Positions 37,661 to 49,699 of a stretch of DNA of 64,000 nucleotides are shown in pieces (the stretch's first letter is position 1; every line of letters starts with the position of its first letter). The DNA lies in NCBI RefSeq assembly GCF_051020985.1, contig NC_135001.1:19399896-19463895 (forward strand), written 5' to 3'. The translations under genes and the position numbers were made by a program. The notes under the pieces are model-generated. The model ran no database searches, was not told the origin of the DNA, and worked only from the letters and a program-made list of their open reading frames with translations. This stretch comes from Nomia melanderi (lineage: Eukaryota > Arthropoda > Insecta > Hymenoptera > Halictidae).

Positions 37661-39296
37661 AAGTGTCTCGTTCCGAACAAAATTAATTCCCCGGGGGCCT
37701 CGGACGAAAGTAGCGCAGGCACGTGAGGAGATCGAGCGGAAGGATGATCGATACCGAGCGATAAATATTTCACGTCATCGTTCGCCACTTTTCCGGCTTG
37801 TTTTCAGCGGAAATTTTTCACGGGCGGGACGTGTGAACCGACTGGCCCGCGGGTCGGGCAAAAAGGAGGACGCGGGAAACAAGGGCAAGCGCGATTAGGG
37901 TCGAAGAAACTGTAATTTACAGCGACACGCAAAAAATCGTCGGCTTGATAGCTAATTAATAAGAAGTTTTTGTGCGGACGAAACACGGCGGGGAGAGAAA
38001 AAAACGAGAAGTCCGACAGATTTATGAGCCACCGAGTATCGTTCATTCCGATCCGCGAGTTCTGTTGGCACCGAGAAACGACGACTCGCGTTCTTGGACA
38101 GAAAAATGGCGCACGAATCCGAACAGGCTTGAACGCCGATACAATCTCCATCGCGATAGCCCGAATACGGTCGGACGCGTGTGCCGGGTGATTCTGGTAA
38201 TTGGACTAAGCTAGAGTTTTGTTGCCACCGGAATGAAACGAAAAACCGCGGTGCGAAGTTCGTTCATGCTTCAACATCGTTATTCTCTGTCGATATTAGC
38301 CCCGCGGGAGCATTAGTGCGCTCGCGAAATGTGATTGCATGTTTCTTTCTGTACGACACTCGTTTCTCGCTCAAATCGGCCTTGCGACCGGTGATTCGTG
38401 TAATCAGTACAAAGTATGAATGCTACAACGTGTTTTCAATTTTGTAGACACGTTCGGGTAAATTGCCCATACATTTAGAATCAGTTTTACTTTAATAAAC
38501 ATTATTTCTCGGGTAAACGTTCGAAAATGCTGAGGGTAATATACTTTTGTAAGCAATTAACGGTTCGAGTGATTTTCTATGATATTTTTATATATTCGTA
38601 CGGCAGAGTGATCTATAGTCCGTACCACTTCGGTGTAATCATCCCGCGCGTGTACACACAAAGGCACGCACACGGAGGAGCGAACGGTTTTAATTGGTTT
38701 TCGCATAATGATGGCCAGCAGCGGGTCAAACGACAACCGGCGGTATTAATGCGTCCGTGGCGAAGGGCTTGATTTATAGGCGAGGACGTTTATCGGACTA
38801 TTGCCGAGCTGGCGAATAATCGAGGACGAGCCCAAAGGTTCTCGACCTTTGATCGAATCGTTTTCGTCCGGATCTGTCGCGTAAATCTGCCCCGGGGATA
38901 ATTAGACAGCGACGAAACCTGTCCGGTTAATTATTTCGTATCGAATGATACGCCCCGACCTGGCCAGGTAAAATGTATTTCTCGATTTCAATTTTCCCGC
39001 TGCCGACAAAGTGAAGTCTTGTGTTTAAAAATTGGGTTGGATACCTCGTTGCTGCTATTAAGGATTCGTTTAGTCGATTTTAGGAGCGACGACCCGACGG
39101 GCCATTTATTCCGACAACGGATTTAGTTCTATTCGAAACTTCCGTGTTTGTCGCGTCCAATAAGCCTCGAACGGTTTCCACATTTTCCGCTGTTCCTTTT
39201 TTCCCGCCGTGACTCCGGTAAGCATTTTTGTTCCATTTCGCTTCGTAAATCAATAATAGTCGGAGCGACTCTTTTCTTCTATTAACAGTAGTGCTT
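37661..39296. other. Unassigned; CpG/TAAT block 38680-39000
   Basis: No gene is recognised. CpG-rich sequence with AATTATTTCG-type AT cores suggests a regulatory composition but nothing specific. Confidence 0.3.
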
Positions 39297-39541
39297 TCAA
39301 CCTTTTGCACCGGCGAGGTGATTCTCGATCATCGTTTGGTTCGATGCAGTGAAATTATAAAGTTTGATGCTTAGTATTAAACATTGTATAATGTATCGAT
39401 GTATGAAATATTGAAATAAAACGGTTTTGTCCCTTAATTTACGTGCGATTTCTCTCTGTGCCAGTTTCGGAGAATATCGTCCATATCTCGTGAAGGAATC
39501 CTGAATATTTCCAGCGAAAAGCTTTCGCGAAGGGGCGGGAC
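39297..39541 (+). mobile_element. Family A MITE, decayed ends
   Basis: It begins TCAACCTTTTGCACCGGCGAGG and follows the family A body (GATGCAGTGAAATTATAAAG, TTGTATAATGTATCGATGTA, AATATTTCCAGCGAAAAGC). Its right end is lost in GCGAAGGGGCGGG. The first TTAA reads TCAA. Length is close to the 244-bp full size. Confidence 0.65.
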
Positions 39542-42500
39542 GCAGTTATTTAAAACGAAATGTGTAATTCTACTCCCATCTATATGAATTGCTCCCAATG
39601 ACAATAATAAAAAATAATACAAAATTACAGTAGAGAACTCAACAAACTCTACACTTCGTTATCTCATAATACAAGAATCTTTTATCTATTTCATAGTTTA
39701 ACCAGCTAACGTTTACGAAATCACGAACAACTGTTTGTCGCTAGATTAACTCGATCAAAAGAGGTTCTGATTAGATTCGCGTATCGCGCTAATAGAATCA
39801 CGAAAAGCCCCGCAACGTCGTCGCCCGCGCGGTACTTGCGCAAATATGCAAGCAATAACAATGATAATTCAGCAACGCGAGTTTGCAGGCGACTGTAAAC
39901 ACGTGCGACACGTATGACGCATCGGCTCGCGACGCGAGTTTACCCGCGCAAAATAGCGTGTCGGGTGCAGCAACGCCGTTTATTAGAATCCATGGAAAAG
40001 CTTCTTGTCGCGGCGGGATCGTTGTTTACCACGTAGATAAAATCCAGTTGTTACAACTGAAATACTACCGTGCCCCCGCGTTACAGCGTGTACGCGCGTC
40101 GCCCGTGTAACACGGAAAAATTAGCCGTTCCTCCGCGATGATTAAAAAGAGTAGATGTAACAATGAACATTGATGCCGTCCGTGGACGCGGAAAAATGAT
40201 GGAATTCCTCTGCGGCCGGAGAGCCGACAGCGTCAAAAATGCGCGCGGCTCAAAGCGAATGTTAAAACGCACAGCTCAGCCGTGGATACCGTTCATTGTT
40301 CCGCTCGGCTGTTCCCGGTTGCAATTCGGTATCGATACCATTCGATCGACTAATGTACCGGGACGAACGACGCCGCAGTGTAGAGCAATTTTCCGAAAGG
40401 CGTAACATCTCGCGCGCCGGCGAGCGTCTGCTCGGTACGTGCATCGAATCAAATTGCGTTTCAGCGCAGAACGCGGAGCATAGTTTACCTCGACGGGAAC
40501 ACTCGAGTTCTGTTTTTATTTTCGGACGGTGGAAATTCAATCATGTTTAATATTCTACATTTTATACCGAAGCTCCTCCGGTTTTAGTTACGTCTCGGGG
40601 ACAGAGGAAATTGATACTGATATCGAAATTGTACGCTCTGCATTATGAAACACTCGGGCGCCGGTGCCGCAACGTTACGTATGGGAATAAGTGCTCGAAG
40701 ACGCTTATTGGCGAAAGCGTCGCTCACATACAACTCGAAATACGTGCGAGAATAGCTTTTATTGTGAACGGGTATTTATACCTCGTCGCACGGCGCGAAT
40801 GAAGGTAAATTTTGAATGTAAAATAACTCTCTTACATAATGAAGTTTTTCTCTCGTTTCCGTTCTAAAGACTCCTTCGCCGGTTGCCCGCGACGAGGGGG
40901 ACATTGTTATTATTGTAATCGTTGCTATTATTGTTAGGATACAATACAATACGCAAAACGAATTGAATAAAGCGTTAGACGCGGTTCGACGCCGCAAGGA
41001 GAGAAACAATGGAAGCAGCTTGTGAACACATTACCGCGATATATCTATAGAACAACGGCACATGTCTCGCGCGCCCCCGTAGATGAAAAGACACGAACAA
41101 TTCTAACAAAGTGCGATAAAAAAGGGGAAAGAATCGCCCCAGAACTGGGTTTCCGATATATCGAGCAGCTCGCGCGCCGTGACAGCATCTATGCCATCGA
41201 TCGTCCTTGTTCCAGCATCGCGGAAATATCATGTTCTAGTGCAACGAAAAATAAGAGGAGAAACAGACAAAATTGTTCGGCGCGCCGAACGCGGAAAGAT
41301 CCGAAGTTTTCCGAGTCGGCTGCGAGAACGACGGCCGGAATGGCAACTTAACGAGAGCGTTTTCCATTCGACGGACAGGCGAAAAAATATGGCCGCGGAG
41401 TAACGTTGCCGGGCCGTATTTCTGTTGGCTACGCGGGCCGTAGCTGATTCGACGGATGGAATTTTTATCCGAAGTTGCTCGACGGTTCGTTTAACGGCAG
41501 GGAAAATTCGAGCGGGTCGAAGTTTGCCCGGGAACGACTTGTAACTCGACTATGCAATTTCGCAGGCAACGTGCTCGGGCAGAAAATGGCCGAAATTATC
41601 GCCCGCGGCGGCCGCATCGATAACTCGGTTTCCACGACTTTCGAGACGGTTAGCTGACTTTTACGCGGCTTACTTACGCCGCACGTGTTAGTCCCCGGCC
41701 TCTGCTCGGCCATTGTTGGAGCGGCCATTTAAAGTCGAGGCGAAGTTACCGCCCGCTGGGGGGAACTTACGGAGAATTCGCAGCACGCTTCACGCACGGC
41801 GACGGAAGTCGATCATCTTTCCCAGTTCCTGGAGAAATCTATGACGACTATTCTGGTTTTCCGCGTGATTTACATTTTTTTCAATCGTAAACGTTCCGAG
41901 TTCTTATCGATGCTTTTCACGAGATAAAAGATGAGTGATCGAATCTACGAGGAACTAACATTGTCAGTTTCTCAACCACTTCGAGAATGCATTTCGTTGG
42001 AAAATTGAGTCGAATTTTGGTTGAGAAAATTTCGAAGCTCGTGTGTGAATAATTTTATTTGTAAACAGTGGGAGTCTCGGATGAAATTAATCCTTTCTTA
42101 AGTTTGAAACGCGCAGTCTTTCCGAAGTTTGTTACCGAGTGTCTTCGGAGCTAACAGAGGAACCTGATACGTATTTCGTGAAAGATACTTTTTTCGCTTT
42201 GTCTTCATGGAGAGCGGAGAATTTAATGAAAGGAATTTGAAGTTGGTGTCGCGCTCGGGAATCTTTTCAAATTTCTCTCGTGGCTCTATAAAACGCGAGC
42301 GTGACGTGTGTTTGGCCAACATTTTGAATTTTTCAGTCGTCACATCACATTTGTAGCGTGTCGCACACGAAACAGGCCAAGTGACTTATAGAATACGCCG
42401 GTTGCCTTTAAAAAAATTATTTGCCGACTTTGTGTGTAAATCTGATGGACGTATTCAACCAGATTCTAGTAAATTAAATTTTAGTGGAACGTGGACGACC

Positions 42501-45318
42501 CTTCTCGCGTATTCAAGCCTGATCTTTTGATATTAGAGTCTCATGAAATAAAATGTTATTCCACGGTTCCCGGGTACAAATGTGGACGAACACTTCGCGC
42601 GCAATGTCGTATAAAATCTGCATTGCCCTCGCGACTGTTTGCTGTGAAATGATATAGAAATTCGATGCTGTCTCGTAAATATCCTAATGGTAATAATAAA
42701 GCGAATACGGTCGCAATTATTACGGCGAACGTTCTAAATGAACGTCAACCAGTTTAATAGACGAACGATCGTTCATTTGAATCGATATGAAATTTCCTAA
42801 TTCTTTAAAATAAATGCTACAATAACTATGTTCTATATAAGTTCGAACAAAATATGTCAAAATGAAAATACAATTACACGACGAGTCGCCGCAAGATCTC
42901 CGAAATTAAGTGGGAAAACGAAAATTCTGATTTCCCCTTTAACGCGATTACTGTTTCGCGAGAGCGATGATAATTTCTATAACACGAATTTACGGAAAAC
43001 ATTCTCCCGTGGTCCGGCGTAATTGCGAAACCGCGTTCGCAACGATATCCGCTGAAATTCCAACTGGTTTTCAGTTTCGCCGGCAACAAACGCCTAATCT
43101 TCCGGGCCCGCGTACATCTCGCTACGTGACACGCTTGTAACTGCTGCGCACCGCCCGGGCCCGGGCTGAACGTGCGAAGAAGCATTTCTGAAATTGCTCG
43201 CGTCGGTATTCCGCCGCAGGGTAGGGCGAGTCGGAGCGAGGCCGCCGCAAAGCGGTTTTTCGTCGGGTATAAATCGCGAAGGGATTCCAAAGGCAGGAAA
43301 CACCGTGGAAATCTTGAAGCAGAAAAAGTTCCAAGGGGCGAGGAGGATTGAGGGACGACTGAGGTGCGTTTTGCAATCGACGGTGAAGCGGGGGTGCTTC
43401 AGAAGTGAAGGTTCACTGGAATTAAAAAGAGTATGAAGATTCATTCTGCGATTGATCATTGGATGGGTTTAACAAGTACTGAACCGAAGATCATTGTGGT
43501 GTACAAAGATTATATTTCGTGTAGTCCACCATTATAATTATTGATATTTTGTAACATCTTAATAATATTTCTAATTCTGGTAAAATATACAATCTAGACT
43601 TCAGATTCGATAGATTTATAGAACCTACGAATACACAACACAGAAATCGAAATTCTTCAATCAATAGACACTTGCAATTGAAATTTTCCTGGCTTTTTCA
43701 ATTCAAATGAATCGGTAGCTACAAATTTTCTGTGGTCACTAACGAGGTTAAAGATTGATCAACACAGTAGATATTATATATCGCATTGAATTACGTTTGA
43801 CATATTCGTGCAATGTTATTAGTCACGATAGCATCGAACGTTCAGAAAAATGAGGGAACGTCTCGAGATGCAACGGTGAAAATGGTCATGCGGAAGATCC
43901 AAGGGAAACCTGTAGAAGAAATGGGAGGGAAGCTCGCGATACGTCACGGAAGCTGAAAGGTTAAAATCGTTGGCGATAAATAAACGTTGGAAATTTGTGT
44001 TGCGCCGGGACAGAGACGGAAAGACGCCGGAAGGGGAAGCGGCCCCCGGTGAAGGAAAATTGCGCCTGTGTGTCCTAAGCCAGCTAACAGAAATTCCATC
44101 TCATCTTATACCATAGCCACGATTCTCCATCCGGCTACAGAACCAACTATTATTTATTTCATTCCGCGACTACCCCCAGATCCGTCACCTTTTGCTCGCA
44201 AGGGATGAATTGCGGTGCGGCGCGAGAGCGCGCAGCCACTTTCCTCGTTAAACGTGCTCACCGCGAGATATTCCCCGTGTTTCCGTCACCCAGAGACGTC
44301 ATCGGTCCACGTCCGTCCGGTCCCGTTTAATCTTTGAATTGCATTCGTCCCCCCGAGGGGTCCCAGGGATCTATTCTTCACCTCCCGGGGCGAGTTTTTC
44401 AAGGTCTGTAACTGGATCTAACGATGTCGCGCGAGGAATAATACATTTGACAAATATTCAATTGAATCGAGCGTGGTTACCGTTTGCTATTAAAATTATA
44501 ATTCTAACGAAAATTCAGATATACTCGTGAATTTTAGGAACTCGTTCAGAGATACAGGCGAAGTAACATAAGAAAAGAGTATGTCAAGTCTCTGCTAGCA
44601 AATTGTATACATAATTTAGGTACACTTTTAAAGGAGGGTAATAAGCTAACTGGTTAATCATTCAGTCAAAATGTCAATATAATACTATGGATAAGACTGT
44701 AGTATTATATGAAAAATGTATTCCTTAACTCATTGCACTCAATGATTTTAAAATTGTATTCATAGTGCTCAGAGAATTAAAATAGTTTCTAGGTCTCCAA
44801 GTAATATTTATTTCTACCTTCATCATCGAAAATAACGGACAATAGTTACTAGATACAACTAAAGAAGTCTCGTGTTTCTAGAATTCTGTTTGTCCCACTG
44901 TTGAAGCGTGAAGTGTAATCTACGAGGAACGAGCAACCGAAATCTATGAAAAATCAGTTAAACTCCTCTGCGCCTTGTTCTCTCCTCATGTGCCCGTACG
45001 CTTAGATTTCTCGGTTTAAACCGGTCACCCATCTCGCGGCATGAACTGCATTCTCGAATTCCAGCCAACGTGTCCTGTTATGCGCTCCACGAAGATACAT
45101 TGCATTCCCGCGAGAGGTGCATCCTATTGGGTAACGTATCCTACGCGATATTCGTGCAAACAACGTATATCGTTCGAGAGATTATACCGTCGTTTACGTT
45201 TCCCGGAAGCCTCTCAGGATCGTGCTCCCCCTGAATCGCGTATCACTGCCTTGGATAACGAGTGCAGCGAAGAAAGGAATCTCTTTCTTCGCGGTCCTCC
45301 GGCTATCTGAAATATCCC
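39542..45318. other. Unassigned non-coding stretch
   Basis: Nearly 6 kb without a gene I can support. CpG-rich parts (39780-40520, 41020-41800, 43010-43440, 44020-44420) carry overlapping short frames on both strands. AT-rich parts separate them. A family A-like start (TTAACTCATTGCACTC near 44725) has no matching end. Confidence 0.35.
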
Positions 45319-45907
45319 TGTTCGCGCGCGCTGTCCAGGAAATGTTAGCGACGTGGCGTAACACTTTCACACGCCGAATTAACCTTGTGCGAAATAGTTG
45401 GGACGATGAAAAAAGGCCTCCTCCTTTTCTCGGTCGAAAGTGGACTGTATTTGTTGATTGATAACGAGCGAAAGGAGTGTGTATGTGTGTACAAAGTTGA
45501 AGTGTGCGTGTTGTCCAGTGAGCACAGCGTGATTAGTAATGAACTTGTGTTGTCTATATGTCTGTCTCTATGTCTGTTTGCCTTATCGTGAGTCTAACGC
45601 TATATATGTAAAAATAGTGATGTATGGCGGTGTCCTTAGTGTCAAATCAGAAGGCTGAACTATCGGGGTTTGCTGATTAGTTTTTTAGCCTACGCCCACT
45701 GTGCGCTCGGGGTTTAAGTGGTTGAGCTGCCGTTTTTTATATGTCAGCTGCTTGTTAATTATGACACCGGATGTTAAAATGCTGCTAGCAATAAAACGCT
45801 TCCAAAATTTACTTATATTTTGTTTAGACATGAGCGAGCATAATTGGTCATACTATAAATCTTTACGCACCGACGGCTGTCTCACCCAAATAAACCATGC
45901 CGGAACA
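45319..45907 (+). mobile_element. Solo LTR-like element, copy 2 (589 bp)
   Basis: It is the same sequence as 27364-27948 with scattered substitutions and small indels, and has identical limits, TGTTC...GAACA. The flanking 5-mers are ATCCC (45314-45318) and ATCGC (45908-45912), a plausible 5-bp target duplication with one mismatch. A TATA-like run (near 45599) and AATAAA near the end are conserved. No retroviral-type internal region follows. Same orientation as copy 1. Confidence 0.65.
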
Positions 45908-46909
45908 ATCGCAATGAATGTTTCAAGATTCCGAGGACGTTACGTTCCTGCTGCGTTGCGATTGATTCGAATATTAGTGTCATGCAAATTTCATGTCGCT
46001 CTGTATTTCATCCCAACAATTATCGATGAAATATCTTATTCATAACGCACAGTTTAGTAATTCTGATTTCAATGAAGCCGTTCGCGTCGCCGACCGTCGT
46101 GTATAAATATTCACGCGTGAAGTTCATTTTATATTCTATGAATATGTTGCATCTCGCGGATTGTCTCGAGGCAAAATATTTCAATCTGCAGGAAACGTGA
46201 CATCTGCGAAACGAGTACTTGAAATTCATGATTGAATAAAGTCGCCGGCATCCGCGCGCTCGAGATTTCGTTAGAGTTCGGTTCATACGCGGCCCTTCGC
46301 GGAAAGAAGCTTCCAGTCACTTCATCAACGTCCACATAGTTTCGCCGCAAATGCCTCGATAAGTTTGCGATGCGTGCAGGTCCTGGAAACTTGGGGAGAG
46401 CCCGCGACCCCACAGGAATTCCACATCGTACGAACCCGCAGGAAGTTTCATGGTCGGTCCACACGTATCCTTGGATCGTTCCATTCGTTAGCCGACTTCG
46501 CTCGCCCGCGTTTTATTCAGGGTTTCCCGGTCGGCTAACTTTTCGCTTCCAAGGTTAGTTTTCTCCTCGCGGTACGGTACTACGCGGCGAGGGATGTTTC
46601 CCGACGATCCCGATCCAGCTTCTGGTTCTGGGCAAGCGACCGAAAAACTTCTTACCGCAGTGAAACCCTGATACATGCAGATAAATCTTGTTCGTTTTAT
46701 TGCGGCGAGAGGTGCTGTTGTTATTTAGTTGTTATTTTAGTCTCTAAAAATTGTACTAATTCAGATTTCTGCGTCGAAAGACGTAAATTGTGAAGAAATA
46801 AAGATTCTAAATACCTCATTTGTTAAATCGGAATTTCTGGGGATTTTATTGTCATGCGAGGAATATATTACAGAAATTTCGGAGTATTCTATTTTCAAGT
46901 ATAAAATTA
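45908..46909. other. Unassigned non-coding stretch
   Basis: Mixed AT-rich and CpG-rich sequence. Open frames are short and overlapping. No gene or repeat is recognised. Confidence 0.35.
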
Positions 46910-47153
46910 TTAACCCTTTGCATTCGGAAGTTTTTCACTAGAAATATTTTAGCATTTTCTGATGAGACAAAATCGATATTTTGCGAAACAAAGTCGACGA
47001 GAAATCATGCGTACAGTGAGGAACTAAGCTATTTCATTTGAATATTTCTCAAAATGATGCATTATAGGAAATATAATGTTAAATATCAATTTGACAGTTT
47101 TACTGTGTGAAATCAAGTGGTGAGTGAGACACCTCTCGAGTGCAAAGGGTTAA
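46910..47153 (-). mobile_element. Family A MITE, complete (244 bp)
   Basis: Flanked by TTAA, it reads on the minus strand from TTAACCCTTTGCACTCGAG to the inverse of TTAACCCTTTGCATTCGG. One TIR mismatch. It has exactly the same length as the copy at 13887-14130. The subterminal inverted repeat next to the left TIR has decayed. Confidence 0.8.
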
Positions 47154-48849
47154 GAAGCGTTTATCCTGAAAGTATTCAATTCTCACTTGTTTGAATGTCA
47201 ACGTGAACTGTGTTCCAAATGATGATCAACGTCACCTTGTTCTATCGTAGTAATCTTCGGTATAATGAAAGACGAATAGCACCGAGAGGAATCGCCGAAC
47301 GTGACACTGAAATTCTTACGGCCCCTTCCTCCGCTATCAGGGTTTCCAATACGGGACCCTTCGGCACATTTCATCCGTGGAACAACTTCATTATTCACCC
47401 GCATTCTTCAGCCGGCTGGTGTCCCAAGAAATGTAGCGTAAAAAGGACGACGATCCGGGCCAAAGAGTGCGCGTTAAACGAATCGTCTAGGGCGTAGGCT
47501 TACATGTTCCCATTTGATAAACTGGATTTTAGCTAAGAGAAAAATAAATTAAAATTATAAACTTTACATAATTTGCCATTTGATAGATTCTACCTATACC
47601 CTAATATATTCTTCAACCAAAAATTTCGATCAATTCTTAATACCATTCTATCACATTACTACTGTCGTACGATCATACTGAAACTATCAACCCAGTAAAT
47701 TGTTCAAATAACAAACACAATTTATATTACATTTGAATTTACGATTCACACTCGCACTCTTCCGTAAACTACTAAATTACCGCTACAAATAGAGAAGAAC
47801 AAAGTTCTCCGAATTTCCCAAGAAACGGCGCTCCACTAAAAAGAAATCTACTTCTAAAACTTTCGTTTCGTTCGCAGCTTACAGCCGACGAAGTTCCGCC
47901 GTTGATATCCTTCATATCGGGTTACTATGGTTCATCGGAATATCGTAGCGCTACAAGAACCATTCTGTCTATTGGGAATCCTCGATAACTCTAAATCGTT
48001 CGTGATCGTGACCATTAAACGGCCGGTTTCATGCGTTCACCTCATGTTTTACGGGCCCGTTTCTGGCTGCCAATTCGGCTTGTACGCCGTCGAATCAGCG
48101 CGCTTCCTTTTACTGGCAATTAGAAAGCGATACCCGTGCCAGTCGGCAGTTCCCCCGTCATTTATAAATCATCGCGACGTCCCCATCCCGCTTATAGCCC
48201 CGAACCTCTACGCGCGCCGTCCGATCGAGCTTACGCCGTTCTAATCGGATCCATTGGAATACTCCTTCCGGTTACAGAGGCGGCGCTAATCGCATTGATC
48301 GACGCGGGGATTGCCCGAACGTTGGTTTACAGCGCCAGTGACGACTATTCCTTGTAATTCGATTAAATCATGGAAACGTTTGCCGAGCCGGTTAACGAGG
48401 GCGGGGGGGGAGTGGCGGACGTCGTGGATGGAAAATCGCGTTACTATAATTGGTGGCTCAAGATAATTTCGCAATACCCGGAACCCGCGACGTTGCCCGA
48501 ATTTTCAATCCCCGCTGGGAACGCCAGAAATCCCTCGCGCAATAATGAATTGCAATATGGACGGAGCACAATATGGCTTCGAACGGAGAATATCGTGTGA
48601 ATGTGTTTCATTTGGAATCGTGAGTGTAAGTTTGAAAATTAGATACCATCTCGAATAATATCTATTACCGAGGAGCAATTGACATTAACACTTCGTCGAA
48701 ACGAAAGGTGGAAATATTCTTTCGTGCTGTAAGTTATGAACCAGGAGTCTTGTGTTTGCGTGGAATTTATAAGCGTCGACTAACTTGTCGGTTTGTATTG
48801 TGATTGCGTGTAGGCAATTTAGAAAGATTTAAATTGGACAGTGACCTGA
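47154..48849. other. Unassigned; G-poor 47560-47810
   Basis: No gene is seen. The plus strand is very poor in G between about 47560 and 47810. An 8-G run lies at 48403-48410. Confidence 0.3.
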
Positions 48850-48850
48850 A

Positions 48851-49000
48851 CTTAATAGTGGAAAACAATCAGTTTGATTGATGACTATATGCTATTAATA
48901 GAAGGCAATTGCAAATTGATCGATGGCATCGAACTAATAGCAGAAAGCAATTGGAATTTGATTGACGACGTCCATTGTCAATTGATTGGCGACACCTATT
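48851..49000 (+). repeat. Degenerate 42-bp tandem repeat
   Basis: About three and a half units share AATAG..GAAGGCAATTG.AA.TTGAT.GA. In the frame beginning at a TTG (48874) and ending at a stop at 49087-49089, the translation shows a 14-residue period: LIDDYMLLIEGNCK, LIDGIELIAESNWN, LIDDVHCQLIGD. One unit upstream lies in a shifted frame. No known protein family is recognised. Confidence 0.55.
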
Positions 49001-49168
49001 TCATTGAACCGTCGTTTACGACTTTCGCAAACTCTTCTGCCATATGGAATTCTGAGTTTTCAAAATCAATAATAATTAAAAAACCATAAGCTTTCGAATA
49101 GGGGCGCATTTTTTAATATAGTCATTTATTCGATGTAATCTATGATAGCAATGCATAATAGCCAAGAC

Positions 49169-49294
49169 AAGATTGCGAAAGTTAATGATACAAAATTTTC
49201 CAATGAAGTCATAACGTGTACCAGCAAAACTAAGATTATGAAAGTCGATGATACATATTTCTCCAATGAAATCATTATATACTCACTGATTAAC
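49169..49294 (+). repeat. Tandem repeat, 63 bp x 2
   Basis: AAGATTGCGAAAGTTAATGA at 49169 and AAGATTATGAAAGTCGATGA at 49232 begin units that stay aligned to TTTTCCAATGAAGTCAT and TTCTCCAATGAAATCAT. A third partial copy, AAGATTGCGAAAGTTGAAGA, lies at 49669-49688. Confidence 0.75.
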
Positions 49295-49356
49295 GCGTTG
49301 AATGCTGCACGATTTCATAGAGCAAAATACACAAAATGGAAAAATCTAATATTAAA

Positions 49357-49548
49357 TCATTTGATTGAAGTGCTTTATTACCGCACATTCATCTAGCTGA
49401 ACATCACCACATTAGGTATCATTATTTACAATATAGAAATATTTCTAAATAATCATTTGATTGAAGTGTATTATTATCGCACATTCATCCAGCTGAACCT
49501 CACCACATTAGGTATCATTATTTATAATATAGAAATATTTCTAGATAA
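49357..49548 (+). repeat. Tandem repeat, 96 bp x 2
   Basis: TCATTTGATTGAAGTG starts units at 49357 and 49453. The copies differ at only a few positions, so the duplication is recent. Confidence 0.9.
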
Positions 49549-49699
49549 TCATTGTTTAATTGAGCGAATTACAGTAATTCGATTTGGTTGGGTGTCACCG
49601 GTGCCCCCATGGCATACGTGTTAATAAAGTTTCTTCTCGTTCCCGTCGTAACATATAACAGCAAGGAGAAGATTGCGAAAGTTGAAGACTAGAAGGTAA

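Larger units (their letters stand above)
49142..49624 (+). pseudogene. Possible decayed repeat-containing ORF with one internal TAG
   Basis: An ATG at 49142 opens a frame that runs to a TAA at 49622-49624 and is interrupted only by TAG at 49394-49396, codon 85 of 160. Two tandem repeats lie within it in frame: a 63-bp (21-residue) pair containing KIAKVNDTKFSNEV and KIMKVDDTYFSNEI, and a 96-bp (32-residue) pair containing EVLYYRTFI and EVYYYRTFIQLNLTTLG. Where the first 96-bp unit has TAG the second has CAG, so a single C-to-T change explains the stop. A stop precedes the ATG. I recognise no family, and an AT-rich non-coding tandem repeat open by chance is the main alternative. Confidence 0.3.

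Noticed and set aside
44725..44960. Possible family A element starting TTAACTCATTGCACTC
   Set aside because: The interior does not follow family A, and no inverted end was found within 300 bp.
27364..45907. A single 18.5-kb LTR retrotransposon between the two LTR-like copies
   Set aside because: The sequence between them has no gag, protease, reverse transcriptase or integrase, the outer flanks do not match, and copy 2 has its own near-perfect flanking duplication.
48684..48710. Possible family G/H start (TTAACACTTCGTCG)
   Set aside because: No partner end was found within 300 bp; the match is short.
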